A stretch of 64,000 bases of DNA from positions 40,380 through 104,379 of the forward strand of contig CAZHRC010000006.1 in assembly GCA_964533865.1 (NCBI GenBank). Reading direction: 5' to 3'. Below the pieces are notes generated by a model, which was given only the letters and a program-made list of their open reading frames with translations, had not been told where the DNA came from and made no database searches. The translations under genes were made by a program, and so were the position numbers. Source of the DNA: CAZHRC01 sp964533865 (GTDB taxonomy: Bacteria; Bacillota; Clostridia; Tissierellales; Peptoniphilaceae). Of the stretch, positions 1 to 7,532 are shown in pieces. Position 1 is the first letter of the stretch. The number at the start of each line of letters is the position of its first letter.

Positions 1-240
1 ACCGAAGGTGCCCTTGCAGATGTGATCTTGGTCGATTTTGAAAGCACACACTTGCAACCGAGAAATGATGTTTATGCGTCGCTGGTCTATAGCGCACGAG
101 GGTCTGATGTGGACACGGTTATCGTCGACGGTGCGGTGTTGATGGAAAACAGAAAACACCTCATCATAGATATTGATGGATTAAAGCAAGATGTAGCCGA
201 TCGCATGGATCGGTTGAAACAAAGGCAGGTAAAAGAATGA
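1..240 (+). CDS. Amidohydrolase C-terminus, MTA/SAH deaminase-like (partial)
   Basis: The reading frame is open from the first base to a TGA at 238-240, so only the last 79 residues are present. They resemble the C-terminal part of cytosine-deaminase-type amidohydrolases of the 5-methylthioadenosine/S-adenosylhomocysteine deaminase group: a GALADVILVDF strand, an LVYSA.G segment, then DVDTVIVDGAVL, where the small beta-sandwich closes. The metal-binding barrel lies outside the window, so the substrate cannot be judged. The stop codon overlaps the next start (ATGA), indicating translational coupling with the AcpS-NnrD gene. Confidence 0.75.
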   Translation, partial: TEGALADVILVDFESTHLQPRNDVYASLVYSARGSDVDTVIVDGAVLMENRKHLIIDIDGLKQDVADRMDRLKQRQVKE

Positions 241-1505
241 GTATAGGCATCGACTTGGTCCAAGTGGACCGTATGGAAAAAAGTATACAGAATCCTCGCT
301 TCATCGAGAAAGTCTTCACCGAGAAGGAACAGGCTTACCTCGAAAAGCGAAAACATCATCCCCAAACCGCAGCGGGTTTATTCGCTGCTAAAGAAGCGGT
401 GACAAAGGTGTTGGGTACCGGGATTAGTGGATTTGGCCTGCGGGCGATAGGCATACACCACGACGAGAAGGGTAAGCCACATGTCGAGCTTTCGAGCGAG
501 GCTCAACACTTTATCGAAGATCAAGGGTACGATCGCATCGACGTATCGATCACCCATGAAATGGGTTATGCAGTGGCAGTGGCAGAAGGAAAATACGATA
601 TGGAACAGAAACAAAAATACTTGATTATACCAGAGCTCATACAGTCACTTTTAAAACGCGATAAAAACGCACATAAAGGCCACTATGGGAAAGTCGGCGT
701 CGTCGGCGGATCTTTGGGCATGAGCGGGTCGGTGTATATGACCTCAAAAGCGGCGTTGCGAACAGGAAGTGGTCTGGTCTACTCCATCGTGCCCAAATCA
801 CTAGGCGAGGTGATGTCGATCAAATCCACAGAAGCTATCATTCGGCCCATAGAAGATGAGGGGAAAGGTCACTTTGTCTCGGAGCATAAAGAGGCATTGA
901 TCGAAGCGATTTCGGATTTAGATGCGTTGTGCATCGGACCAGGCATGGGAAGAAGCCCGGATATCAAGGAGCTGACAACGGCGATATTAGAGAATTTTAA
1001 AAAGCCCATCATCGTCGATGCCGATGCGTTAAACGCCCTTTCCGGCGATTTGTCCGTTGTGAAAAGAAAGCGCCAGCCCATTATCTTAACGCCCCACACC
1101 ATGGAAATGAGCCGTATCACCGGGCTTTCAGTGAAAGACATCGAAAACAATCGGGTTTCCGTCGCCCAATCCGTAGCAGAGGATACTAAAGTCACCGTGC
1201 TTTTAAAAGGGAACGAAACCATTATTGCCGAAGATGACATGATGTACTACGTCAACTCCACGGGCAACCCTGGCATGGCGACAGCGGGCTCTGGCGACGT
1301 TTTAAGCGGGGTCATCACCTCGTTGCTAGGCCAAGGGTACACTCCGTTGCTATCCACTCGTTTAGGCGCATATATTCACGGCATAGCCGGGGACATGGTC
1401 GCAGAGAAGATGGGGTATGACGGTATGGTAGCCACGGATATTTTGGAGCAATTGCCATATGCACTCAAATTCATGAGGGATGTGTGTAAAAATGAAATGC
1501 TCTAA
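237..1505 (+). CDS. Fusion of holo-ACP synthase (AcpS) and ADP-dependent NAD(P)H-hydrate dehydratase (NnrD)
   Basis: This 422-residue protein has two complete enzyme domains. Residues 1 to about 120 are a full AcpS: the N-terminal GIDLVQVDR strand with the metal-binding Asp, and the FAAKEAVTKVLGTG helix. AcpS moves 4'-phosphopantetheine from CoA to acyl carrier protein. Residues about 125-415 are NnrD (YjeF C-terminal, ribokinase-like): GKVGVVGGS, GPGMG, VDADALNAL, LTPHTMEM and the NSTGNPGMATAGSGDVLSG nucleotide/active-site motif. NnrD dehydrates damaged S-NAD(P)HX. The epimerase domain (NnrE) normally joined to or near NnrD is absent, so it must be elsewhere or missing. The start overlaps the upstream stop and the 3' end overlaps alr, so this is part of an operon. 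Domain assignments are firm; that both halves are active is inferred from intact motifs. Confidence 0.93.
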   Translation: MSIGIDLVQVDRMEKSIQNPRFIEKVFTEKEQAYLEKRKHHPQTAAGLFAAKEAVTKVLGTGISGFGLRAIGIHHDEKGKPHVELSSEAQHFIEDQGYDRIDVSITHEMGYAVAVAEGKYDMEQKQKYLIIPELIQSLLKRDKNAHKGHYGKVGVVGGSLGMSGSVYMTSKAALRTGSGLVYSIVPKSLGEVMSIKSTEAIIRPIEDEGKGHFVSEHKEALIEAISDLDALCIGPGMGRSPDIKELTTAILENFKKPIIVDADALNALSGDLSVVKRKRQPIILTPHTMEMSRITGLSVKDIENNRVSVAQSVAEDTKVTVLLKGNETIIAEDDMMYYVNSTGNPGMATAGSGDVLSGVITSLLGQGYTPLLSTRLGAYIHGIAGDMVAEKMGYDGMVATDILEQLPYALKFMRDVCKNEML

Positions 1506-2667
1506 TCGATTAGATGTGGATTTAGATGCGATTCGACACAATGTTAGTGTACTAAAAGAAAAAATAGGCGAGGCGCGTTTTTGTGCTGTGGTCAAGGCTA
1601 ATGCCTATGGCTTAGGAGCGGTATCCGTATCTCGGGCCATCGAGGGAGACGTGGATCAATTTGCCGTCGCCAACGCTTTGGAAGGTATCGAACTGAGGAG
1701 AGCAGGGATCATAAAACCGATTATGATTTTGGGTTACACGCCACCCGACGCCGTAGAAATGACTCTCGATCATGCTTTGACGCCGACGATCTACTCACTG
1801 GAGCAGGCCGAGGTGTTTCACAACACAGCTAAGGCAAAAGATCGGCTCCTTTCCATCGTGATTAAAATCGATACAGGTCTTGGACGCCTTGGTTTTCAGC
1901 GCAATAAGGAGTCTGTCGAGGCGATTAAGACAATCTCAAAGATGGAAAGGATCGCCATTATCGATTTTTTTTCCCACTTCGCCTCTTCAGACGATGAAGA
2001 TCACCAGTTCACAGAAATCCAGTACCAAAGGTTCGAGGATTTCTTAGAAGAATTGAGTCGCGAAGGGATAGATATTGGTCAAAAACACATGGCAAATGAC
2101 GCGGGGTACTTAAATCACCCTTATGCAATGGACATGGTGCGTAGTGGCATAAGTCTTTATGGTTACTATCCGTCTGCGGTGGTTGCCGAGGTGTCCGAGG
2201 TGGATCTTGTGCCGGCCGCGAGGTTTGTCACCACGGTGGTACACCTGAAATGGATCGAACCAGGGGATTGTCTAAGCTATGGACGCACTTACTGCGCCAA
2301 AGAAAGACGAAAAATAGCCACTTTATCCACTGGTTACGCCGATGGTTACGATCGCGGGTTGTCCAATCGAGGACAGGTGCTCATAAGAGGAAAAGCTGCA
2401 CCCATCGTCGGTCGAATCTGTATGGATCAAATGATGGTGGATGTGACGGATATTTCCGGAGTGGCCATAGGAGATGAAGCGACATTATTTGGAGCGGATG
2501 GGGATACATCCCTACCAGTCGAGACGTTGGCAGATCTCACCGATACCATATCCTATGAGGTGTTGACCAGTGTGGGTCACCGTGTCACCCGGCGCTATGT
2601 GCAACAGGGAAAACCTCCCTTTGAAGTGAATTATATTGTGAATGGCATCGGTGGTATGACGGATTGA
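1492..2667 (+). CDS. alr: Alanine racemase
   Basis: PLP-dependent enzyme interconverting L- and D-alanine for peptidoglycan. The fold-III barrel starts at once, with the cofactor lysine in AVVKANAYGLGA (about residue 35), the downstream SLYGYYPS segment, the SYG tyrosine of the C-terminal domain, the GYADGYDRGL loop and CMDQMMVDVTD. At 391 residues it has the usual family length. A start at 1480 would add four residues, but ATG 1492 is better spaced from the GAGGGA at 1474-1479. It overlaps the end of the AcpS-NnrD gene by 14 bp. In Bacillus alr is followed by the mazEF pair; here only the toxin follows. Confidence 0.95.
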   Translation: MKCSNRLDVDLDAIRHNVSVLKEKIGEARFCAVVKANAYGLGAVSVSRAIEGDVDQFAVANALEGIELRRAGIIKPIMILGYTPPDAVEMTLDHALTPTIYSLEQAEVFHNTAKAKDRLLSIVIKIDTGLGRLGFQRNKESVEAIKTISKMERIAIIDFFSHFASSDDEDHQFTEIQYQRFEDFLEELSREGIDIGQKHMANDAGYLNHPYAMDMVRSGISLYGYYPSAVVAEVSEVDLVPAARFVTTVVHLKWIEPGDCLSYGRTYCAKERRKIATLSTGYADGYDRGLSNRGQVLIRGKAAPIVGRICMDQMMVDVTDISGVAIGDEATLFGADGDTSLPVETLADLTDTISYEVLTSVGHRVTRRYVQQGKPPFEVNYIVNGIGGMTD

Positions 2668-2678
2668 ATAGGGGTTAG

Positions 2679-2708
2679 TTGACATGAACCCCTTCGATTC
2701 GATATAAT
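2679..2708 (+). promoter_or_regulatory. Sigma-A promoter of mazF
   Basis: A perfect -35 TTGACA (2679-2684) and a perfect -10 TATAAT (2703-2708) are 18 bp apart, just after alr. The predicted transcript begins near 2715 and leaves a leader of about 85 nt before the MazF start. The leader holds nested inverted repeats (GTTA...TAAC around CCGC...GCGG, about 2720-2760) and could fold. Confidence 0.8.
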
Positions 2709-2798
2709 GAAAAAGGTTTGTTAATCGTGCCGCTTATGTGCGCGGGAGTTGTGGCTAACGAAAGATTTTGAACAATTCCAGTGAAGTAGGGTGAGTGA

Positions 2799-3140
2799 GT
2801 GAAGGTAAAAAGAGGAGACATATTTTATGCAGATCTAAGCCCAGTCGTGGGCTCTGAGCAAGGCGGTGTTCGACCAGTTGTCGTGATTCAGAACAATATC
2901 GGAAACAAATACAGTCCAACGATAATCATTGCAGCCATAACTTCGCAGCTAAACAAAGCGAAACTCCCAACTCACGTTGATATAAGCGCTCCCCAATACG
3001 GATTACCAAAAAACTCGGTCATCTTATTGGAGCAGATTCGCACGATAGACAAAAAAAGGCTTCGAGAAAAGATCGGATTTTTTGACGATGTCGTTATGCG
3101 TCAGATCGATCAAACTCTCAAAGTTTCCATCGGACTGTAG
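2799..3140 (+). CDS. mazF: MazF/NdoA-type endoribonuclease toxin without adjacent antitoxin
   Basis: This 113-residue protein is a typical PemK/MazF mRNA interferase: KRGDIFYADLSPVVGSEQGGVRPVVVIQN, the central strand with TIIIAAITSQ, and LLEQIRTIDKKRL. These enzymes cut mRNA at short sequence motifs. The conserved Arg of the GVRPV loop and the Thr/Ser of the AAITS strand are present. In most Bacillota a ribbon-helix-helix antitoxin gene (mazE/ndoAI) sits directly upstream between alr and mazF. Here the 131-bp gap is too short and has no such frame. GTG is the start; the ribosome site is weak (AGTAGGGTGAG). It has its own strong promoter and a strong terminator, so it is a single-gene transcript. 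Confidence 0.92.
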   Translation: MKVKRGDIFYADLSPVVGSEQGGVRPVVVIQNNIGNKYSPTIIIAAITSQLNKAKLPTHVDISAPQYGLPKNSVILLEQIRTIDKKRLREKIGFFDDVVMRQIDQTLKVSIGL

Positions 3141-3150
3141 TACATATCAA

Positions 3151-3180
3151 ACAAAAAAACCGCCTAGGCGGTTTTTTTGT
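3151..3180. terminator. Bidirectional intrinsic terminator between mazF and the M20 peptidase
   Basis: Perfect palindrome: A-rich run, ACCGCC, TA, GGCGGT, T-rich run. It gives a GC stem followed by seven Ts on the plus strand and seven on the minus strand. It ends both the mazF transcript and the convergent peptidase gene. Confidence 0.93.
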
Positions 3181-4347
3181 TTAATGGGTTAGCATGAGTT
3201 GGTAGTAGAGGTTTGCTGCTGTGAGTAGCTCGTTGAGGGAGACCTTTTCATTTTCGCGATGGACGGTGGAAAGATCGCCAGGGCCGATGATGAGACAATC
3301 CATTCCAGTTTGTCTCAATACGGAACCGTCGGTGGTGCCGGGAAAGGTGGAGTGAGTGCTAGAAAGCCCTAAGGCGGCCATATGCCGATCGAGGGTTTTC
3401 ACCCAGGCGTTTTCAGGATGGATCCAACCTTCTCTTCGGTCTATGATTTCGACTGTTGCGCAGTACTGGGGATGGGAGGTTTTGAGAGAGGCGAGAATGC
3501 TATCCATCGCCTCCCACACCGAATCGGTGGGCTGGGAGGGGACCAATCGCGCATCGACTTTTATTTGTACCTCATCCGGTACGACACAGGGTTCTACGCC
3601 GGCGTTTATCGCCAGTGGCTGCCAAAATGAGGTGCCGTATTCACGAGAAGCGTATTCGCCGAAAGTGATCTCTTCCATGGCGTTTAAAAGACATCTGGCG
3701 TAGTCGATAGCATTTCCGCTTTTGCCTTGGGAGCCGTGACCAGTTTGTCCCTTGACGTGGATGTTGGCGTAGGTTCTTCCCCTGCCGGCAGTTGCCAGAG
3801 TCAATTGGGTGGGCTCGCAGACGATGAGACGGTCGATTTGGCGCAGAAAAGGTTCGTGGAGAAGGCGTTTTGAGCCTATCATTCCATCTTCTTCATCGAC
3901 TGTGGCAATGAGGTAAATATCAGTAGGTGGAAGGATGCCCTGTTTTTTCATATGTGCCATGGTCACCATACACGCACCTAGCCCACCTTTCATATCCGCT
4001 GATCCTCTACCGTGTAGAAAGCCATCTGAAATTTCGCCTGAAAAAGGCGGGGAGGTCCAGCGACGACTTTCGTCTGGGCTGACGGGAACCACGTCCATGT
4101 GACCAGTGAAAGCAAGAGCGCCATCGGATCGTTCCCCTGGGATTTTACCGACGATCACCGTTCGATCGCTGGCGACAGGATAGCATGTCGTCGGTATGGC
4201 GAAAGTGTCAAAAAACGTCATCACATAATTGGCGACTTGGTGTTCGTCGCCTGGTGGGTTGATACTTGGGAGACGCACCAAGTCGGAAATCGTAGAAAAC
4301 AAAAAATCCGAGTCAATGCCGTTGGGATTGGTGACAATCGAGTACAT
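3181..4347 (-). CDS. M20-family metallopeptidase (ArgE/DapE/ACY1-like deacylase)
   Basis: This 388-residue di-zinc amidohydrolase has the family motifs in order: GHMDVVP (about 80-86), GRGSADMKGG (metal Asp), the catalytic EE of TVDEEDGMIGS, the lid-domain GHGS, then PGTTDGS and the C-terminal metal His in LSTVHRENEKVS. Such enzymes remove acyl groups from amino acids or cleave dipeptides; the motifs do not fix the substrate. A minus-strand ribosome site (AAAGGAG) precedes ATG 4347. The gene diverges from hemZ with about 80 bp between starts. Confidence 0.9.
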   Translation of the reverse strand: MYSIVTNPNGIDSDFLFSTISDLVRLPSINPPGDEHQVANYVMTFFDTFAIPTTCYPVASDRTVIVGKIPGERSDGALAFTGHMDVVPVSPDESRRWTSPPFSGEISDGFLHGRGSADMKGGLGACMVTMAHMKKQGILPPTDIYLIATVDEEDGMIGSKRLLHEPFLRQIDRLIVCEPTQLTLATAGRGRTYANIHVKGQTGHGSQGKSGNAIDYARCLLNAMEEITFGEYASREYGTSFWQPLAINAGVEPCVVPDEVQIKVDARLVPSQPTDSVWEAMDSILASLKTSHPQYCATVEIIDRREGWIHPENAWVKTLDRHMAALGLSSTHSTFPGTTDGSVLRQTGMDCLIIGPGDLSTVHRENEKVSLNELLTAANLYYQLMLTH

Positions 4348-4425
4348 GGGAAACTCCTTTTCACATTAGAATTGGGTAAGAATAGAATGGCGGTTTTCAT
4401 TGAAACCGCATTTTGGAGGCGCAAG

Positions 4426-5853
4426 ATGAATATGACAGCACAGGGTCACCCTTGGACCAAAGAGGTTCGAGATTTGATCAAAGATTTTTATGGACAGTCC
4501 AGCGGGAAAGAACCATCGGATCTATCCATACAACAGAATTACAACACCGATACCGGAGAATTTAGTATCGAAAGAATCGAAGAGGGAAAAATAGTTGAGA
4601 GGGTTGTGGATGTTTCACCCGATGCCCTCAGACATCATCATGCCGAGCTACGATTGTGGATGAAGCGCCGAGTCTATGATGCGTTACATCAATGGACGCA
4701 GCGCGCGCTGCCATGGGGAATCCTTACCGGGGTTCGCCCAGAAAAGATTGTTCGCCAAGATAAGTATAAAACCATGACTTGGGATCAGGTAAAGCGTGAA
4801 CTGATGACCACTCAGCGGGTTAGCCAAGAAAAGGCAGAACTTTTGTTAAAAGTGGGAAAAAATCAGGGGCCGATTCTCGATAGTATCGATCGGGATGGGT
4901 ATAGTCTTTACGTAGATGTTCCTTTTTGTCCTACGCGATGTGCCTACTGCTCTTTTCCAACTCTGGTGATAGACCAAAAAAACACCTGGGTCGAGCCTTA
5001 CCTGACGGGAGTGATCAAAGAGTTGGCTTTTTCTAGGGATTTGATGGGCGACCGTCCACTCCAATCCGTCTATATTGGGGGAGGGACTCCCACAGCCCTT
5101 TCAGATGGCGATCTTGAGGTGCTCCTTTCAGCTATCGACAGACTCTATCCCGCAAGAGGGGTAGAGTATACGGTGGAAGCCGGGCGCCCCGAAACGATCA
5201 CCCGCAAAACCCTCGACTTGCTAAAAAGTTACGGTGTCAATCGCATTAGCGTTAATCCTCAATCGATGCACCAAAAAACCTTAGACGCCATCGGTCGACG
5301 CCACACGCCCCAAGGGATAGAAACGGCCTATGCCATGGTAAAAGAGGTCGGATTCTCGGTGACCAACATGGACTTGATCGCAGGCCTTCCAGGGGAATCC
5401 GTAGCGGACTATTTAGAAACCGTGGATTGGGTGCTGGCCTTAGAGCCAGAAAATATAACGGTCCACACTCTAGCGATTAAGAAGGGATCGACCTACGCCG
5501 ATAACAAGAAAAAGGCATCCTATCCCGATAGCAAAGAGATCGAAGACATGTTACGGCTTGGCGCACACAGGTTAACTCATAGGCAATATGAACCCTATTA
5601 TCTCTACCGTCAAAGAAATATGGTAGGCAGTTTTGAAAATGTCGGTTACGCGCTATCCGGTGGGGAGAGTTTTTATAACATCGCCATTATGGAAGAGGCT
5701 CAGACCATTATGGCCTGTGGTATGGGGGCGACATCGAAGCTATTCCCCACAGGGTCTCGAGAGATGGTGCGCGTGGCAAATTTCAGGAGTATGGAAGTGT
5801 ATCTCGACAGATTGGATGACCTCCTTCAAAAAAAGGCAGAAGCTTTGACTTAA
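4426..5853 (+). CDS. hemZ: Radical-SAM coproporphyrinogen III dehydrogenase-like protein HemZ
   Basis: This 475-residue radical SAM protein has the CxxxCxxC iron-sulfur motif (Cys168, Cys172, Cys175 in VPFCPTRCAYCSF), a GGGTPTAL SAM-binding stretch and an EAGRPETI strand. An N-terminal region of about 150 residues precedes the radical SAM barrel, as in Bacillus HemZ, and GVRPEKI is typical of this subfamily. HemZ homologues are annotated as oxygen-independent coproporphyrinogen III dehydrogenases, but no other haem genes are in the window, so the reaction is family-level only. The start at 4426 is chosen for the TGGAGG six bases upstream; the frame is open further upstream but would run into the divergent peptidase gene. 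Its 3' end overlaps the convergent TetR gene by a few bases. Confidence 0.88.
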   Translation: MNMTAQGHPWTKEVRDLIKDFYGQSSGKEPSDLSIQQNYNTDTGEFSIERIEEGKIVERVVDVSPDALRHHHAELRLWMKRRVYDALHQWTQRALPWGILTGVRPEKIVRQDKYKTMTWDQVKRELMTTQRVSQEKAELLLKVGKNQGPILDSIDRDGYSLYVDVPFCPTRCAYCSFPTLVIDQKNTWVEPYLTGVIKELAFSRDLMGDRPLQSVYIGGGTPTALSDGDLEVLLSAIDRLYPARGVEYTVEAGRPETITRKTLDLLKSYGVNRISVNPQSMHQKTLDAIGRRHTPQGIETAYAMVKEVGFSVTNMDLIAGLPGESVADYLETVDWVLALEPENITVHTLAIKKGSTYADNKKKASYPDSKEIEDMLRLGAHRLTHRQYEPYYLYRQRNMVGSFENVGYALSGGESFYNIAIMEEAQTIMACGMGATSKLFPTGSREMVRVANFRSMEVYLDRLDDLLQKKAEALT

Positions 5854-6443
5854 ATTAAGGGGATAAACACCGTATCGAACAAGTGGCGAATATTTCCCAT
5901 GAAATCGAAGGCACCTTCGCGCTCGCACCAGTGATAGGTGAGGCCGATGAGTCCAGATAAAAAACACCAGAGTAAATCATCGGCAGACACCCGGTCATGA
6001 ACTTCGCCGTTTTCTTGACATTTTTTGAGGGTAGCGAGCAAGCGGTTTAAAAAATCGCGTTCAACTGAGCCTTCGGGCTTGTCTTCGATGGTTGGTGTGA
6101 GGTAGGGAATCGAAGAGGCCATATCCGCCTTTAAAAAAGATTCCAATAACGTCGCACCCAAATCCAGCGAGAAGCTGGTGTATTGATCGATATAGAACCA
6201 CATTTCTTCACGAGCACTGGCAAAAGGCTCGATATGGCGATCGAGATCTAATACGCGACCGAGAGATTGGCGATGGTGCTCAGTGAGAATGTCGAACTTT
6301 GAGGAATAGTGATGATAGAAAGCGCCTTTGGTTAAGTGGGCGACTTCACATATGTCGTTAATCGAAACAGCGTCAAAGCCCTTTTCGCGGAAAAGAGCGA
6401 TGCCGATCTCGTAGAGTTGTGTCTTTGTGCTTTTACTGCTCAT
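5850..6443 (-). CDS. TetR/AcrR-family transcriptional regulator
   Basis: A 197-residue protein with an N-terminal TetR helix-turn-helix (residues about 7-55: IGIALFREKGFDAVSINDICEVAHLTKGAFYHHYSS) and a helical ligand-binding C-terminus. These are mostly repressors of nearby genes. It is convergent with hemZ and divergent from the chorismate mutase-maf operon; its target is unknown. The 175-bp upstream gap has an imperfect long-range repeat (TTTCACTT...AAGTGAAA) and a minus-strand TATAAT, which may be self-regulatory. Confidence 0.92.
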   Translation of the reverse strand: MSSKSTKTQLYEIGIALFREKGFDAVSINDICEVAHLTKGAFYHHYSSKFDILTEHHRQSLGRVLDLDRHIEPFASAREEMWFYIDQYTSFSLDLGATLLESFLKADMASSIPYLTPTIEDKPEGSVERDFLNRLLATLKKCQENGEVHDRVSADDLLWCFLSGLIGLTYHWCEREGAFDFMGNIRHLFDTVFIPLI

Positions 6444-6619
6444 AAATACCTCCTGAATGAAAAAGCCTTTTTGCCGTTGTGACGAAAGTTGTAAACGCCA
6501 ATGACTTTTTTCACTTTTTAATAATGATTGAATCTATTATACTACATTTAAGAAGTGAAACTGTTGATATATGTGGATGTTAACTGATTTAGGTGACATA
6601 CTAAAGTAGAGGAGAAACG

Positions 6620-6898
6620 ATGGATTTAAAAAATATTCGCGACGATATCGATCGCATCGACAGACAACTGACCGCGCTTTTTGAAGAACGGATGGAAATC
6701 GTATTGGAAGTCGCGCGCTTCAAAAAAGAAAACAACCTTCCCGTCTACGACAAGGCGAGGGAGGAGGCGGTGATCGAGAAAAACAAAGGGTATCTGAACA
6801 ATCCTGTCTACGCCGATGGGTTGGCGGTTTTTTATCATTGCCTTATGGATCTGAGTAAAGACCTCCAGAGGGAGGCATTGGGGACGGAAGATGAGTGA
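6620..6898 (+). CDS. Chorismate mutase, AroQ type
   Basis: This 92-residue all-helical protein matches the single-domain AroQ chorismate mutase: IRDDIDRIDRQLTALFEERM, then the substrate-binding VARFKKENNLPVYDKAREE with the expected Arg and Lys. It converts chorismate to prephenate for Phe and Tyr. No prephenate dehydratase is fused. AGGAGA lies seven bases before the ATG. The next gene, maf, overlaps by eight bases. Confidence 0.9.
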   Translation: MDLKNIRDDIDRIDRQLTALFEERMEIVLEVARFKKENNLPVYDKAREEAVIEKNKGYLNNPVYADGLAVFYHCLMDLSKDLQREALGTEDE

Positions 6899-7532
6899 TA
6901 CCATCCACCGCAGGCCTCTCGTATTGGCGAGTCAATCCCCTCGCCGACTAGAGTTACTCCAACTGATCACCTCGGATTTTACGGTCGTGGTTCGCCCAAT
7001 TGATGAAAGAGGTGTGCTGGATTCGATCGGTGGCGATGATTTGGCAAACACAATTGCATCGCGAGTCACAGACCTTGCCGAGAAAAAGGCGAGGGCGGTT
7101 TGTGAAAATGTGGATGAGGGTGCGGTTATCATTGGCGCGGATACCATTGTGGTGGTTGACGGCAAAGTGCTTGGTAAACCAGCTAGTGTGGACGAAGCTA
7201 CAGCCATGCTCCGTAGCCTTTGCGGTAAAACCCATAGCGTCATCACCGGGATAGCTTTGCTCTGTGAAGAGAAAGTGGAACGCTTTGCAGAAACCACTAC
7301 GGTGACTTTCTTTCCTTTGGACAAAGACGTAGAACAAGATATCGCCGACTACGTGAAAAGTGGCGCTCCTATGGACAAAGCAGGGGCGTACGGTATCCAA
7401 GATCGTGGGTGTTTATTTGTCGATCACATCGAAGGCGACTATTTCAATGTGGTGGGATTGCCTGTTGCAAGACTCAACAGAGAGCTTAAAGCTTTTATAG
7501 CGAAATGCACAACCAAAAGGAGAAAACGATGA
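6891..7532 (+). CDS. maf: Maf-family nucleotide pyrophosphatase
   Basis: A 213-residue Maf/YhdE protein: LASQSPRRLELLQLI at the N-terminus (the signature SxSPRR loop), GADTIVVVDGKVLGKP in the middle and the DKAGAYGIQDRG motif near 160. Maf proteins hydrolyse non-canonical or pyrimidine nucleoside triphosphates (dTTP/UTP type). The basic tail (TTKRRKR) is unusual and may just reflect the overlap with the next start (ATGA at 7529). Confidence 0.92.
   Translation: MSDTIHRRPLVLASQSPRRLELLQLITSDFTVVVRPIDERGVLDSIGGDDLANTIASRVTDLAEKKARAVCENVDEGAVIIGADTIVVVDGKVLGKPASVDEATAMLRSLCGKTHSVITGIALLCEEKVERFAETTTVTFFPLDKDVEQDIADYVKSGAPMDKAGAYGIQDRGCLFVDHIEGDYFNVVGLPVARLNRELKAFIAKCTTKRRKR

Noticed and set aside
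4099..4425. Long N-terminal extension of the HemZ frame
   Set aside because: It would overlap the divergent M20 peptidase gene; a good ribosome site supports the start at 4426.
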